A stretch of 64,000 nt of DNA from NCBI RefSeq assembly GCF_008370685.1, contig NZ_VTZU01000004.1, forward strand, positions 1-64,000, read 5' to 3'. This document shows, in pieces, positions 9,633 to 19,544 of this stretch (position 1 is its first letter; each line of letters opens with the position of its first letter). The notes under the pieces were generated by a model. The model saw nothing but the letters and a program-made list of their open reading frames with translations. It ran no database searches and was not told where the DNA came from. Both the position numbers and the translations under genes were made by a program. The stretch is from Aquimarina sp. RZ0. Its GTDB lineage: Bacteria > Bacteroidota > Bacteroidia > Flavobacteriales > Flavobacteriaceae.

Positions 9633-10514
9633 ATGAAAAGAAATGATATACAGTACTTATATGTCGCTATTTTGATATTTTTACGGTTTTATATCAATTA
9701 TAAATCAGAAAATTTGAAAAGAAGGTATATTTATCCAGTATTAATAATTTCAGTATCAATAGGTTTTTATTATTTTGAAGATTATCTGGACAAAAAAGAA
9801 GTGAATTTTTCAGATCCAGGAGTGGAGGCATCGGTGTTTAGTTTCTTTTATCTTCCGAGTTCGACTACCGGAATTGTGGTTTCTCATTCTCATTATTCAT
9901 TATCCTATTCAGAAAAACATGAACAACCAGAATGGGTTGCTTATGAATTGAAAAAAGAGCATCTTTCTAAAAATGAATTTAAAAGACCTTTTTTTGAGAT
10001 AGATAAAAAGATCAGATCCTCGTCTGCAGATTGGAGAAATTATAAGAATTCAGGGTATGACAAAGGTCATTTATGTCCTGCTGCAGATAGAAGATTTACG
10101 TATAAAGCATTTGAAGAAACGTTTCTTACTTCAAATATTTCTCCACAAAATCATAAGTTTAATGCAGGTATCTGGAATCTTTTGGAGCAAAAAACTCGTT
10201 ATTGGGCGACTATATATAACAACGTTTATGTCATTACAGGCGGAATTCTGGAAACTGATCTGAAGACTATAGGGTATGAGGCTGTATCTGTACCAGAATA
10301 TTTTTATAAGATCATATTGGATATGAGCTCTGAAGAACCAAAAATGATTGGTTTTCTGATACCCCATGAAGATTCTGATAAAAAATTAAGTGATTTTGTA
10401 GTTCCTGTGGATCGTATCGAAAAATTAACCGGGATTGACTTTTTTCCTAAGCTAGATGATGTTGTGGAGGATAGGTTAGAGGCGTCTTCGAACGATCAAG
10501 AGTGGAAATTTTGA
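9633..10514 (+). CDS. DNA/RNA non-specific endonuclease, membrane-anchored or secreted
   Basis: I chose the ATG at 9633 (293 aa) over an in-frame TTG 18 bases upstream. Two hydrophobic stretches lie near the N-terminus, the second (YPVLIISVSIGFYYF) followed by an acidic linker, so the catalytic part is probably outside the cytoplasm. The NUC1/NucA domain is clear: YDKGHLCPAADR replaces the classical DRGH block, with catalytic His146, and the Asn-containing segment SNISPQNHKFNAGIW supplies metal ligands. Such enzymes degrade DNA and RNA with a divalent metal, often for nutrient recovery or competition. It converges with rodA, leaving only 2 bases between stops. Confidence 0.88.
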   Translation: MKRNDIQYLYVAILIFLRFYINYKSENLKRRYIYPVLIISVSIGFYYFEDYLDKKEVNFSDPGVEASVFSFFYLPSSTTGIVVSHSHYSLSYSEKHEQPEWVAYELKKEHLSKNEFKRPFFEIDKKIRSSSADWRNYKNSGYDKGHLCPAADRRFTYKAFEETFLTSNISPQNHKFNAGIWNLLEQKTRYWATIYNNVYVITGGILETDLKTIGYEAVSVPEYFYKIILDMSSEEPKMIGFLIPHEDSDKKLSDFVVPVDRIEKLTGIDFFPKLDDVVEDRLEASSNDQEWKF

Positions 10515-10516
10515 GA

Positions 10517-11770
10517 TTACCATTCATTCACGCGATTCGAGTCGAGTTTTATAAAAATAAAAAGTAAAAGGGTGAAACCCCATAGTCCAGAACCACCATA
10601 GCTAAAAAACGGGAGAGGAATACCTACGGTAGGGAGTAATCCGGTAACCATACCTACATTGACGGCAAAATGAATAAATAAAATTCCGACTACGCTATAT
10701 CCATATACTCTGCTAAATTGAGATTTTTGCCTTTCTGCGAGATAAAGAAGACGTATCAATAACCCTACAAATAATAAAATAATAATAGAAGCGCCCATAA
10801 ATCCCCATTCTTCTCCCACAGTACTAAAAATATAATCTGTATGTTGTTCAGGCACGAAGCCCCCTTTGGTTTGGGTACCTTCTTTCCACCCCTTTCCAGT
10901 CCAGCTACCACTACCAATAGCAATTTCACTTTGATTGGTATTGTAGCCAATACCTTTGGTATCAACTTCTTTTCCTAATACAATATTAAAACGATCTCTA
11001 TGTCTTTGTTCAAAAACATTATTAAAAATATAGTTGACCGAGAAACAAAATCCAGTGATAATAATTAATACTAAAATATATCGGGAATACCTGGGTTTGT
11101 GTTTTCTATTCTTAAGTAAAACTAAAGCTATTAAGATTGCAATAAAGAGAACCACCCATAAAGGAGTAAACAGTAGTGTAAGTATGAATAATACTGAGGC
11201 TGCTGCTCCGATAATCAAATACATGGCAGCTAATCCTTCTCTATATAATGGAAAGAAAAATGCTGTATATACTAAAGCACTTCCAGGATCTGGTTGGGGT
11301 ATTATAATTAACGCTGGTAGTGCAATGATTAAAAATGCTCTTAATTGATGGTTAGTTAGTTTTATATTAGTTTGCATATCACTTAAGAATTTGGCTAGTG
11401 CAAGCGCTGTAGCAGCTTTGGCAAATTCTGATGGTTGTAGCCCTACAGGTCCAAAAGCGTACCAGGAAGTAGCTCCGTTCACATTTTTACCAAATACGAA
11501 AAGACCAAGAAGAGATATAAGAGAGATAATAAAAATCAATCCGGCAAATCGCTCATAAAATTTAGTTTCGATTGCCATGGTAATGATAATGATAGTAATA
11601 CTTAGGGCAATCCAATATAATTGTTTTATATAGGGTTGAGAAAAATCAGTAATCGAGAATGCCTCGTCACCATATGAAGCAGAATAAATGTTTCCCCAGC
11701 CAAAACCAACGAGTAGCAAAAATAAAATAACAGAAATCCAATCAATTGCAACAATAGTTGATCTAGCCAT
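10517..11770 (-). CDS. rodA: Rod shape-determining peptidoglycan polymerase RodA
   Basis: This 417-residue SEDS-family protein (RodA/FtsW/SpoVE) has about ten membrane segments. Family marks include the VGLQPSEFAKAA loop and the C-terminal GIPLPFFSYGGSGLWGF. RodA polymerises glycan strands from lipid II during side-wall growth, paired with the class B PBP encoded just upstream. Its start overlaps the stop of that gene by one base. The immediate position after mrdA and the whole mre operon separates it from the division paralogue FtsW. Confidence 0.95.
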   Translation of the reverse strand: MARSTIVAIDWISVILFLLLVGFGWGNIYSASYGDEAFSITDFSQPYIKQLYWIALSITIIIITMAIETKFYERFAGLIFIISLISLLGLFVFGKNVNGATSWYAFGPVGLQPSEFAKAATALALAKFLSDMQTNIKLTNHQLRAFLIIALPALIIIPQPDPGSALVYTAFFFPLYREGLAAMYLIIGAAASVLFILTLLFTPLWVVLFIAILIALVLLKNRKHKPRYSRYILVLIIITGFCFSVNYIFNNVFEQRHRDRFNIVLGKEVDTKGIGYNTNQSEIAIGSGSWTGKGWKEGTQTKGGFVPEQHTDYIFSTVGEEWGFMGASIIILLFVGLLIRLLYLAERQKSQFSRVYGYSVVGILFIHFAVNVGMVTGLLPTVGIPLPFFSYGGSGLWGFTLLLFIFIKLDSNRVNEW

Positions 11771-13638
11771 TATTGATTGATTTTAAAAGGTTTATTGCTA
11801 TAGGGTTTGGCGTACTCTTCTTCTAAACTGTGTGTCAATACCCATGCTTCCAGATCAGTTCTGGAAATAATTCCTCTAAGGTGTTTTTCTATCATTAAAC
11901 TAGCAATTTTTCCAGCATATCGAGAGCCCCAATGCCCGTTTTCTATAAAAACAGCAAGTGCAATTTTCGGATTTTCTTTAGGAGCAAAAGCTATAAAAAC
12001 AGAATGATCTGTTAATTGCATTCGTTTTCCATCGATCTTGGTATAGTTTTCTGCTGTTCCTGTTTTGCCACAGATGTCTATTCCTTCTACCTGTAGTGAT
12101 CTAGCAGTTCCTTGTGTGTACACTTGATGCATCCCCTCAATTACAGGGGTAAAGTGCTCTTTATTTATGGTAGTGTATTTGGGTTTAGTATATGTTTCGA
12201 TATGTATTGGTTCTCCGTCGATCGCTTTTAGAATATGTGGGGTATAAAAATGCCCTCTATTGGCAATAGCGGCAGTCATATTGGCTAATTGTATGGGAGT
12301 GGCTAATACAGCTCCCTGACCGATTGCATTAGATATGGTAGCGGTAGCATACCACTTATATTTTGGATATTGATATTGTTTATTATAAAAATCTGAATTA
12401 GGAATCAATCCTTTGCTACCGCTAGATAGGTCATTGCCAAGATAATTCCCTAGTCCAAAACTTTCAGCATGTTTTTTCCAATTATCAATACCTTTTTGTG
12501 GCGTATCATATTTATTGATAATTCTTAGATAGACATTTGCAAAATATGCATTACAGGATTGCGCTATTCCAGGAATCATATTTAAAGGGCTCCCATGTGA
12601 GTGGCACCCTAGTTTTGCTTTTTTTCCGTAGCGAAACCCATGATTACAAAAGAAACTCTCTTGTGTATCTACAACACCCTCTTGTAGTCCGATTAAAGCT
12701 GTTATCGCTTTAAATGGAGATCCAGGAGGATATTCACCTTTGACACCTCGATCAAATAAAGGTCTGGAAATAGAATCATAATGTAACCTGGTATAATTAG
12801 GAGATCTTTTTCTGCCTACTAATAACTCTGGCTTATATGTAGGAGCTGTAATCAAAGAGAGAATTTCACCACTGGAAGGTTCTATGGCAACAATTCCGCC
12901 TCTTTTATTTTCCATAAGTTGCTGTCCATATGCCTGTAACTCTTCATCAATGGTAATGGTAAGATCTTTTCCGTTTACAGGTAGTGTATCATACTTTTTG
13001 TTTTTATAAGGACCAATATCTCTGTTAAATCTATCTTTCTGGATACGTTTGATCCCTTTAATACCTCTTAATTCTTTTTCATATTGCTTTTCGACACCCT
13101 GCATTCCGATAAGATCACCTGATAAATAATACGGGTCTTTCTCAATGAGTGCGTCATTAACTTCAGCAATATATCCCAACACATTAGAACCATTAGTAGT
13201 TTGATAATCCCTGAGAGAACGTTTCTGGATATAAAAACCATCAAATTTCCGCATCTTCTCCTGTAGAAAAGCATATTCATTTTTTGTTAATTGTGGTACA
13301 ACTACAGATGGAACTCTGGGAGAATATACTTTAGCTTTCTTTAGCTGTTTTATTAGTTTTTCTTTAGTAATCCCAAGGATAGAACAAAATTCCAGAGTGT
13401 CAAAAGGTTTTAGTTCTCTGGGGATAACCATTACATCGTACGACGGTTGGTTGGTGACTAATAATTTTCCGTTTCTATCATATATTGCGCCTCGTTGCGG
13501 ATAGTCATATAGAACTTTAATAGCATTGTCTTCTGATAATGCAGTAAAAGAAGTATTGTAGATTTGTAAATAGAAGAGCCTGGCAATAAACACAATACCA
13601 GTACTTATTATGATAAGGTAAAGTAATAATTTTCTCAT
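11770..13638 (-). CDS. mrdA: Penicillin-binding protein 2 (elongation transpeptidase)
   Basis: The 622-residue protein has an N-terminal membrane anchor, a PBP dimerisation domain (RGAIYDRNGKLLVTNQPSYDV) and a transpeptidase domain. Active-site motifs are visible: SPFK with nucleophile Ser307, SCN in AQSCNAYF, and KTGTAEN. PBP2 cross-links new peptidoglycan in the elongation complex together with RodA and MreBCD. It overlaps mreD by 4 bases at its start and rodA by 1 base at its end, indicating translational coupling through the operon. Confidence 0.95.
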   Translation of the reverse strand: MRKLLLYLIIISTGIVFIARLFYLQIYNTSFTALSEDNAIKVLYDYPQRGAIYDRNGKLLVTNQPSYDVMVIPRELKPFDTLEFCSILGITKEKLIKQLKKAKVYSPRVPSVVVPQLTKNEYAFLQEKMRKFDGFYIQKRSLRDYQTTNGSNVLGYIAEVNDALIEKDPYYLSGDLIGMQGVEKQYEKELRGIKGIKRIQKDRFNRDIGPYKNKKYDTLPVNGKDLTITIDEELQAYGQQLMENKRGGIVAIEPSSGEILSLITAPTYKPELLVGRKRSPNYTRLHYDSISRPLFDRGVKGEYPPGSPFKAITALIGLQEGVVDTQESFFCNHGFRYGKKAKLGCHSHGSPLNMIPGIAQSCNAYFANVYLRIINKYDTPQKGIDNWKKHAESFGLGNYLGNDLSSGSKGLIPNSDFYNKQYQYPKYKWYATATISNAIGQGAVLATPIQLANMTAAIANRGHFYTPHILKAIDGEPIHIETYTKPKYTTINKEHFTPVIEGMHQVYTQGTARSLQVEGIDICGKTGTAENYTKIDGKRMQLTDHSVFIAFAPKENPKIALAVFIENGHWGSRYAGKIASLMIEKHLRGIISRTDLEAWVLTHSLEEEYAKPYSNKPFKINQ

Positions 13639-14141
13639 GAATCTTTTCTTCTAAACAACACTAAAATCAACATAACAACCACTATAGAAAATAAGCTTGT
13701 GAATAACGTTTTTTTGCCTATCAATAGTATATGTGATAAGTTAAATATTTCTAGTGAGAAAAGTACTATGTGATGTGTGAAAACTAATAAAATTACATAA
13801 GCTAATCGTTCTCCGAATCTTGCATTGTTTAATTTCATGGTTTGAAACTCATAACTTAAGCCAAAAACTGATCTCAAAACAATAGGTCTGAGGTATGCTA
13901 TGACAAGACAAGCGGCTGCATGAATACCTCCTGAATCCCCGAATATGTCAATAGTTAATCCTAGAACAAAACTCAAAAACAAAAAGAGGCTTTTATGAAT
14001 GGTGATAGGGGCTAATAATATAAAAATAATATAGATATATGGGTTGAGATATCCCAAAAAGTTGACGTGATTAAGGATGAAAACCTGAACGAAAACCAGA
14101 ATAATAAATCTGCCGATATATAGTAGAATATTATTATTCAT
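13635..14141 (-). CDS. mreD: Rod shape-determining protein MreD
   Basis: This 168-residue integral membrane protein has about five hydrophobic segments, and its sequence is weakly conserved as usual for MreD. The assignment leans on size, topology and position: it overlaps mreC by 8 bases and mrdA by 4. The segment GLTIDIFGDSGGIHAAACL is typical of the Bacteroidota members. MreD links MreC and MreB in the elongation complex. Confidence 0.9.
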   Translation of the reverse strand: MNNNILLYIGRFIILVFVQVFILNHVNFLGYLNPYIYIIFILLAPITIHKSLFLFLSFVLGLTIDIFGDSGGIHAAACLVIAYLRPIVLRSVFGLSYEFQTMKLNNARFGERLAYVILLVFTHHIVLFSLEIFNLSHILLIGKKTLFTSLFSIVVVMLILVLFRRKDS

Positions 14142-14961
14142 TAATTTTAGAATTTTCTAGTTTCTTAACCTCTATCGCTTCATTACTTTTGATAGCATAC
14201 ACAAAACCAATATCAGTCATATCATTAAATAATTTAACATCTATGAGATAATAACTTTGATTTTTATCCAATTCATAATTTAAAATGGTTCCTATGCCAA
14301 TGCCTTTGGGGAAAATAGTAGAGCGCCCATTAGTAATGATAGTGTCTCCTTTTTTTAAGACAGCTTGTCTTGGGATCGTTTCTAGTTGCACAATATTAGG
14401 GTCTTTGCCATTCCACATAAGCGATCCATATTGGTTTGATTTTTTTAAACCGGCATTAATTCTGGAATTACTATTTAATATAGAAATTACTCTACTGTAA
14501 TTTTTAGATGTGTTTTCTACGATTCCAATAATGCCTTTATCCGTAATTACGCCCATGTCTGGTTTGATACTATCTTTTTCTCCTTTGTTAATCAGGATAT
14601 AATTATCTGCTTTACTATAATCATTTCTATAAACATTCCCTTTTATGAAGGTGAATGGTCTGTTAAATGAGATTGTATCAATATAAATGACAGGAGTAGT
14701 TTCTTTAGAAAAAAGGCTGAGTTGATTGCGAAGTTTTTCATTTTCCTCTATGAGTCGTCTGTTTTTTTCTTTTAGCCCAAAGTAATCACTAATGGAATAT
14801 CTCCAGCCATAGATACCACCAGTTAAGAAATTAGTAGAACTAATAAATTTACTTTTATGATAACTATGGGATTGTATAGTAAATAGTAATGATAATAAGA
14901 GCAGAAACAGAAATAACAGGAAGTTTTTGTTCCTTATTAAAAAATTAATAATCTGCTGCAT
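14134..14961 (-). CDS. mreC: Rod shape-determining protein MreC
   Basis: The 275-residue protein has a short cytoplasmic N-terminus, one TM helix (about residues 12-28), a helical coiled-coil stretch (LKEKNRRLIEENEKLRNQL) and a beta-rich periplasmic domain with GVITDKGIIGIV and GDTIITNGRSTIFPKGI. MreC is the periplasmic scaffold that activates PBP2/RodA. It is separated from mreB by 141 bases, the only sizeable gap within the mre group. Confidence 0.93.
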   Translation of the reverse strand: MQQIINFLIRNKNFLLFLFLLLLSLLFTIQSHSYHKSKFISSTNFLTGGIYGWRYSISDYFGLKEKNRRLIEENEKLRNQLSLFSKETTPVIYIDTISFNRPFTFIKGNVYRNDYSKADNYILINKGEKDSIKPDMGVITDKGIIGIVENTSKNYSRVISILNSNSRINAGLKKSNQYGSLMWNGKDPNIVQLETIPRQAVLKKGDTIITNGRSTIFPKGIGIGTILNYELDKNQSYYLIDVKLFNDMTDIGFVYAIKSNEAIEVKKLENSKINE

Positions 14962-15052
14962 GATTTATAGGGGATACTAATTTCTAAAATAAAACTAACA
15001 GTTTTAATAACCTTCAAGGTATAATTAAAAACAATCAAAAGCACAATAACGT

Positions 15053-15090
15053 AAAAAACATTTTCTAGGTATATTAAACGAATGTTTTTT
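15053..15090 (-). terminator. Possible intra-operon hairpin between mreB and mreC
   Basis: AAAAAACATT at 15053-15062 can pair with AATGTTTTTT at 15081-15090 around an 18-base loop, 13 bases after the mreB stop. On the minus strand the A-run of the left arm reads as a T-run at the 3' side. It could attenuate transcription into mreC-mreD-mrdA-rodA, but the stem is AT-only apart from two pairs. Confidence 0.3.
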
Positions 15091-15102
15091 TCTGAAAAAC
15101 AA

Positions 15103-16140
15103 CTATTTAATTAACACGCTTTTGTATCGATTAATATTTTTTAGGGTAATTCCTGTTCCTCTTACTACAGCTCTTAGGGGATCTTCTGCAATATAAACAG
15201 GTAAATCTGTTTTCTGAGATAAGCGTTTGTCTAATCCCCGTAACATAGATCCTCCTCCGGCTAAGTATATTCCTGTATTATAGATATCTGCTGCCAATTC
15301 TGGCGGAGTCTGTGATAATGTTTCCATCACGGCATCTTCAATTCGCAAGATCGATTTATCTAGGGCTTTGGCAATTTCTCTATAAGAAATCTGAACTTGT
15401 TTAGGTTTTCCTGTTAAAAGATCTCGCCCCTGTACATTCATTTCTTCTGGTGGTATCTCCAGGTCCTCTGTAGCAGCACCTATTTGTATTTTTATCTTTT
15501 CTGCCGTACGCTCACCTACATATAAGTTATGTTGAGTACGCATATAATAAATGATATCATTGGTAAATACATCTCCGGCAATTTTTACTGATTTATCACA
15601 AACGATTCCCCCCAGTGCAATCACTGCAATTTCTGTAGTACCTCCGCCAATATCTACAATCATATTTCCTTTGGGTTGCATAATATCTACCCCGATACCT
15701 ATGGCTGCTGCCATAGGTTCATGGATAAGATAAACTTCTTTTCCATTTACTCGTTCTGCACTTTCTTTAACCGCACGCATCTCTACTTCTGTAATCCCTG
15801 AGGGAATGCAGATCACCATACGCAGTGCTGGAGTAAAGACTTTTTTCTTTAATGCCGGAATGTCTTTGATAAACATACTTATCATTTTTTCACTAGCATC
15901 AAAATCGGCAATTACGCCATCTTTAAGAGGTCGAATAGTTTTAATGTTTTCGTGTGTCTTTCCCTGCATCATTGCTGCCTCTTTACCTGCGGCAATTATT
16001 TTTCCAGACATAATATCCCTGGCAACTATTGATGGGCTGTCAACAACCACTTTGTCATTATGTATAATTAAGGTATTTGCAGTACCTAAGTCTATTGCAA
16101 TCTCTTCAGTAAAGAAGTCAAAAAATCCCATATAAAACAA
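15103..16140 (-). CDS. mreB: Rod shape-determining actin homologue MreB
   Basis: The 345-residue protein shows the actin-like ATPase blocks: IDLGTANTLI (phosphate 1), IVDIGGGTTEIAVIALGG (phosphate 2) and GIYLAGGGSMLRGLDKRL (adenosine). MreB filaments organise the elongation complex along the inner membrane. An in-frame Met four residues downstream (MGFFDFFTEE) is the more usual family start, so translation may begin at 16131 instead. It follows purH by 34 bases on the same strand. Confidence 0.95.
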   Translation of the reverse strand: MFYMGFFDFFTEEIAIDLGTANTLIIHNDKVVVDSPSIVARDIMSGKIIAAGKEAAMMQGKTHENIKTIRPLKDGVIADFDASEKMISMFIKDIPALKKKVFTPALRMVICIPSGITEVEMRAVKESAERVNGKEVYLIHEPMAAAIGIGVDIMQPKGNMIVDIGGGTTEIAVIALGGIVCDKSVKIAGDVFTNDIIYYMRTQHNLYVGERTAEKIKIQIGAATEDLEIPPEEMNVQGRDLLTGKPKQVQISYREIAKALDKSILRIEDAVMETLSQTPPELAADIYNTGIYLAGGGSMLRGLDKRLSQKTDLPVYIAEDPLRAVVRGTGITLKNINRYKSVLIK

Positions 16141-16174
16141 TAAAAAGGGTTAGAATTAAGTAAATGTACTAAAA

Positions 16175-17707
16175 TTAATGTTTAAAATGACGAGTTCCTG
16201 TCATTACCATTGCAATTCCGTTTTCATCACAATAATCTATACTTAATTGATCCTTTATAGAGCCTCCTGGTTGTATGACAGCTTGGATTCCGGCTTTGTC
16301 TGCTAGTTCTACACAATCAGGGAACGGGAAGAATGCATCACTAGCCATCACAGCTCCCTTAAGATCAAAATTAAAAGATGCTGCTTTCTCAATAGCATGT
16401 GTTAATGCATCAACTCTGGAAGTTTGCCCGGTACCACTGGCTAATAACTGCTTTTCTTTGGTGAATACAATGGTATTAGACTTTGTATGTTTACATATTT
16501 TAGATGCAAATAATAAATCGGCAACCTGATCAGTTGTTGGAGTTACTTTGGTAACAGTTTTTAGATCATCAGAAGCATCTGTTTTTAGATCCTTATCCTG
16601 AACTAGTACTCCATTAAGACAAGAACGAACTTGTGTCTCAGGTAAAGTAATATCTTTTTGTACTAAAATGATTCTGTTTTTTTTGCCTTTTAATATTTCT
16701 AATGCCTCATCAGTATAAGAAGGAGCAATGACAACTTCACAGAATAATGTATGGATTTCTTTTGCTGTATCAATGTCAATCTCAGAATTACTAACTAATA
16801 CACCTCCAAATGCCGAAACAGGATCGCCTGCTAATGCATCAATATATGCCTGATGGATCGTCGAACGTTGTGCTAAACCACAAGCATTGTTATGTTTTAA
16901 AATAGCAAAAGTGGGAGCTTCTCCCTTAAATTCATTCATTAGATTTACTGCAGCATCAACATCAAGAAGATTATTATAGGATAATTCTTTACCGTGTAAC
17001 TTATCGAACATAGCCTCAAAATCCCCAAAGAAAAACCCTTTTTGATGCGGATTTTCTCCATATCGCAAAGCATTGCCATTGGTTTCACTAATTTTGAGAG
17101 ATGCAATAGCGTGATCATTATTAAAGTAATTAAAAATAGCACTATCATAATGTGAAGAAACATTAAATGCTTTTGCAGCAAAACGTTTACGATCAGCTAA
17201 TGAAATACTGCCTTTTCCATCAGAAATAATATCTAAAAATCCTGAATAATCATCTACAGAAGCCACGCAGGTAACATCGGCAAAGTTTTTTGCGGCAGCT
17301 CTAATTAATGAGATTCCGCCAATATCTATTTTTTCGATGATGTCTTGTTCTGAGGCTCCAGAAGCCACAGTTTTCTCAAAAGGATATAAATCTACAATTA
17401 CAATATCGATTTGTGGAATTTCATATTGTGTTAACTCCGCTACATCACTATCATTATTTTGACGATTTAGGATTCCTCCAAATACTTTGGGATGTAATGT
17501 CTTTACTCTTCCTCCCAAAATGGACGGGTATGAAGTAACATCTTCTACAGGGATTACTGTAACTCCTTGATCTTTAATGAATTTCTCTGTACCTCCGGTG
17601 GAATAAATGGTAATACCTAGTTCATCTAATTTTTTTACGATAGGTGCTAATCCGTCTTTACTAAACACAGAAATTAAAGCAGATTTAGCGGTTTTTGTAT
17701 TGCTCAT
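16175..17707 (-). CDS. purH: Bifunctional AICAR formyltransferase / IMP cyclohydrolase
   Basis: PurH carries out the last two steps of IMP synthesis. The 510-residue length fits the bifunctional enzyme. The N-terminal MGS-like cyclohydrolase part has ISVFSKDGL, STGGTEKFI and GGRVKTLHPKVFGGIL; the C-terminal transformylase part has LRYGENPHQKG, KHNNACGLA, SDAFFPFPD and QPGGSIKD. It is upstream of mreB and probably shares its transcript. The purH start faces a divergent ABC permease gene across about 138 bases, which should hold both promoters. Confidence 0.97.
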   Translation of the reverse strand: MSNTKTAKSALISVFSKDGLAPIVKKLDELGITIYSTGGTEKFIKDQGVTVIPVEDVTSYPSILGGRVKTLHPKVFGGILNRQNNDSDVAELTQYEIPQIDIVIVDLYPFEKTVASGASEQDIIEKIDIGGISLIRAAAKNFADVTCVASVDDYSGFLDIISDGKGSISLADRKRFAAKAFNVSSHYDSAIFNYFNNDHAIASLKISETNGNALRYGENPHQKGFFFGDFEAMFDKLHGKELSYNNLLDVDAAVNLMNEFKGEAPTFAILKHNNACGLAQRSTIHQAYIDALAGDPVSAFGGVLVSNSEIDIDTAKEIHTLFCEVVIAPSYTDEALEILKGKKNRIILVQKDITLPETQVRSCLNGVLVQDKDLKTDASDDLKTVTKVTPTTDQVADLLFASKICKHTKSNTIVFTKEKQLLASGTGQTSRVDALTHAIEKAASFNFDLKGAVMASDAFFPFPDCVELADKAGIQAVIQPGGSIKDQLSIDYCDENGIAMVMTGTRHFKH

Positions 17708-17845
17708 GAGAATTTTTAGTTAACAAAACGCAAAAATAGCGATTTAGTTAGCAATTAGACAACTCATTACTTGTAATTGTTTAGATATTTTGTAACAAAA
17801 TAATTAAGAAAACGTCCTATCTTTATATTGTACAAAAATCAACTC

Positions 17846-19099
17846 ATGTTAATTTATCTAAGAGTACTGAAAGAGAGTTTTAATTTTGCAATTAATGCGC
17901 TCAAAAATAATAAGCTAAGAACTTTTCTTTCCCTGCTGGGAGTTACCATTGGTATTTTTTCAATAATTGGAGTGCTGGCAGCTGTAGATTCTTTAGAAAA
18001 AGAAATAAAAGGTAGTATTAGTTCCTTGGATAATAGTACAATTTATTTGATGCGATTTTCTTTTGGACCTTCAGAAATTCCTCAATGGAAACGAGAACAA
18101 TTTCCAGACGTAACTTTTGAAGAATATCAGTACCTTAATAGAACAATGCCTGATATGAAAGCAGCAAGTTTTGTTCTTAATGTAACTCCGGAAACTATAA
18201 AATATGAAGATCAAAGTGTTAGTAACGTAGAAATAGTACCTGTTACATATGATTATTATGATATTGAAGAATTGCAAGTAGTCAAAGGAAGGTTTTATAA
18301 CGAGCAGGAATCAGTGGCTGGATCGCCAGTGATTGTTGTTGGGGATGAAATAGCGAATAGTTTGTTTGGGGAAATTGATCCAATAGGAAAGAAAGTACGC
18401 CTCTACGGAAGGAAATTCACTGTGATTGGAGTCTTGAAAAAGGAGGGAAGCGGGCTTTTTGGGAACTCAAAAGATACCGCAGCAATGATACCAGTTAATA
18501 TTGTAAGAAAAATATACGGAGATAATAATAAGTTTGCTTTCCCTGCAATCATTATTAAGCCAGTATCAGGAAGTGATGTTCCGGAATTTGTAGCAACACT
18601 CACCCAGAAGGTAAGAACATATAGAGGATTAAAACCAGATGAGATTGATAATTTTTTTGTAAATCAATTACAAGGATTTACTGATTTTATAGATAATATT
18701 ACTGGTACAATGTCCAAAATTGGAGGATTTATAGGTATGTTTTCTCTGTTGGTAGGTGGTTTTGGTATTGCAAATATCATGTTTGTAAGTGTAACAGAGC
18801 GAACAAATCTTATCGGAATTCAAAAGGCATTGGGGGCCAAAAGAAAATTTATCTTACTACAGTTTTTATTTGAAGCAGTGATATTAGCTGTTTTTGGTGG
18901 ATTAATAGGTTTGGTCTTGGTTTGGTTAATCTCAAAGGGAGCTTCTACTATGACAGGCGATTTTGAGTTTATACTCTCTGCATCCAATATGTTTTGGGGA
19001 ATGTTTTGGTCAACATTAATAGGTCTGATTGCAGGTATTTTTCCTGCCTGGATGGCATCAAAACTAGATCCTGTAGAAGCTATAAGAACAGGGATGTAA
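17846..19099 (+). CDS. MacB/FtsX-type ABC transporter permease
   Basis: I chose the ATG at 17846 (417 aa) rather than the in-frame TTG 18 bases earlier. Architecture is one N-terminal TM helix (LRTFLSLLGVTIGIFSIIGVLA), a large MacB-type periplasmic domain to about residue 270, then three TM helices of the FtsX domain ending ASKLDPVEAIRTGM, the typical C-terminus. Family members use ATP hydrolysis mechanically to export or extract molecules across the envelope. No ATP-binding subunit is adjacent, so it must be supplied in trans; the substrate is unknown. Confidence 0.9.
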   Translation: MLIYLRVLKESFNFAINALKNNKLRTFLSLLGVTIGIFSIIGVLAAVDSLEKEIKGSISSLDNSTIYLMRFSFGPSEIPQWKREQFPDVTFEEYQYLNRTMPDMKAASFVLNVTPETIKYEDQSVSNVEIVPVTYDYYDIEELQVVKGRFYNEQESVAGSPVIVVGDEIANSLFGEIDPIGKKVRLYGRKFTVIGVLKKEGSGLFGNSKDTAAMIPVNIVRKIYGDNNKFAFPAIIIKPVSGSDVPEFVATLTQKVRTYRGLKPDEIDNFFVNQLQGFTDFIDNITGTMSKIGGFIGMFSLLVGGFGIANIMFVSVTERTNLIGIQKALGAKRKFILLQFLFEAVILAVFGGLIGLVLVWLISKGASTMTGDFEFILSASNMFWGMFWSTLIGLIAGIFPAWMASKLDPVEAIRTGM

Positions 19100-19118
19100 G
19101 TTATAGTTAAGGGGTCTT

Positions 19119-19304
19119 TTATGAGATAAATTTCAATAATAAATAAATATTCATCACTAAAGCAATTAATATAATAACCAGTACAGCTACAGGAATTAAT
19201 TTCATCATGGTATTTCTTTTTTTATTTGGGGGCATTATATCTATAATCGTGGTATATAAAGATACAGTGAATAGAAGATGAACAAAATAGGTAGAAATAC
19301 TCAT
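19119..19304 (-). CDS. Small putative membrane protein, 61 aa
   Basis: Two hydrophobic stretches (about residues 5-23 and 36-58) flank a basic loop (PPNKKRNTMMK). The ORF lies alone between a rightward permease and a leftward T9SS gene. I recognise no family. The membrane-like composition supports a real gene, but AT-rich DNA yields such ORFs by chance, so confidence is moderate. Confidence 0.4.
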   Translation of the reverse strand: MSISTYFVHLLFTVSLYTTIIDIMPPNKKRNTMMKLIPVAVLVIILIALVMNIYLLLKFIS

Positions 19305-19485
19305 TTTTTGTTCGTAGATGATTTTATCCCAGTAAATTCAAAGGGGAAGAGATATAGTTTTTATAGAGACAAAAAAAAATTATATCCTGAGATTTCTCTT
19401 TATTTTGAAACAAAAAAGAGTAAATTTTAATGTGTCAATTTAAATCGGAAAAGGTATAAGAATTGATGAAAAGCTATGGATACAT

Positions 19486-19523
19486 AAAAGACCGAGATAA
19501 CTGGCAGTTACCTCGGTCTTTTT
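19486..19523 (-). terminator. Terminator after the T9SS Ig-like protein gene
   Basis: AAAAGACCGAG at 19486-19496 pairs with CTCGGTCTTTT at 19512-19522, extended by TAACT/AGTTA inside. T-runs occur on both strands, so it could work in both directions; the gene ending at 19545 on the minus strand is the obvious client. Confidence 0.85.
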
Positions 19524-19544
19524 ATTTTGGATTGATTGTTTTAT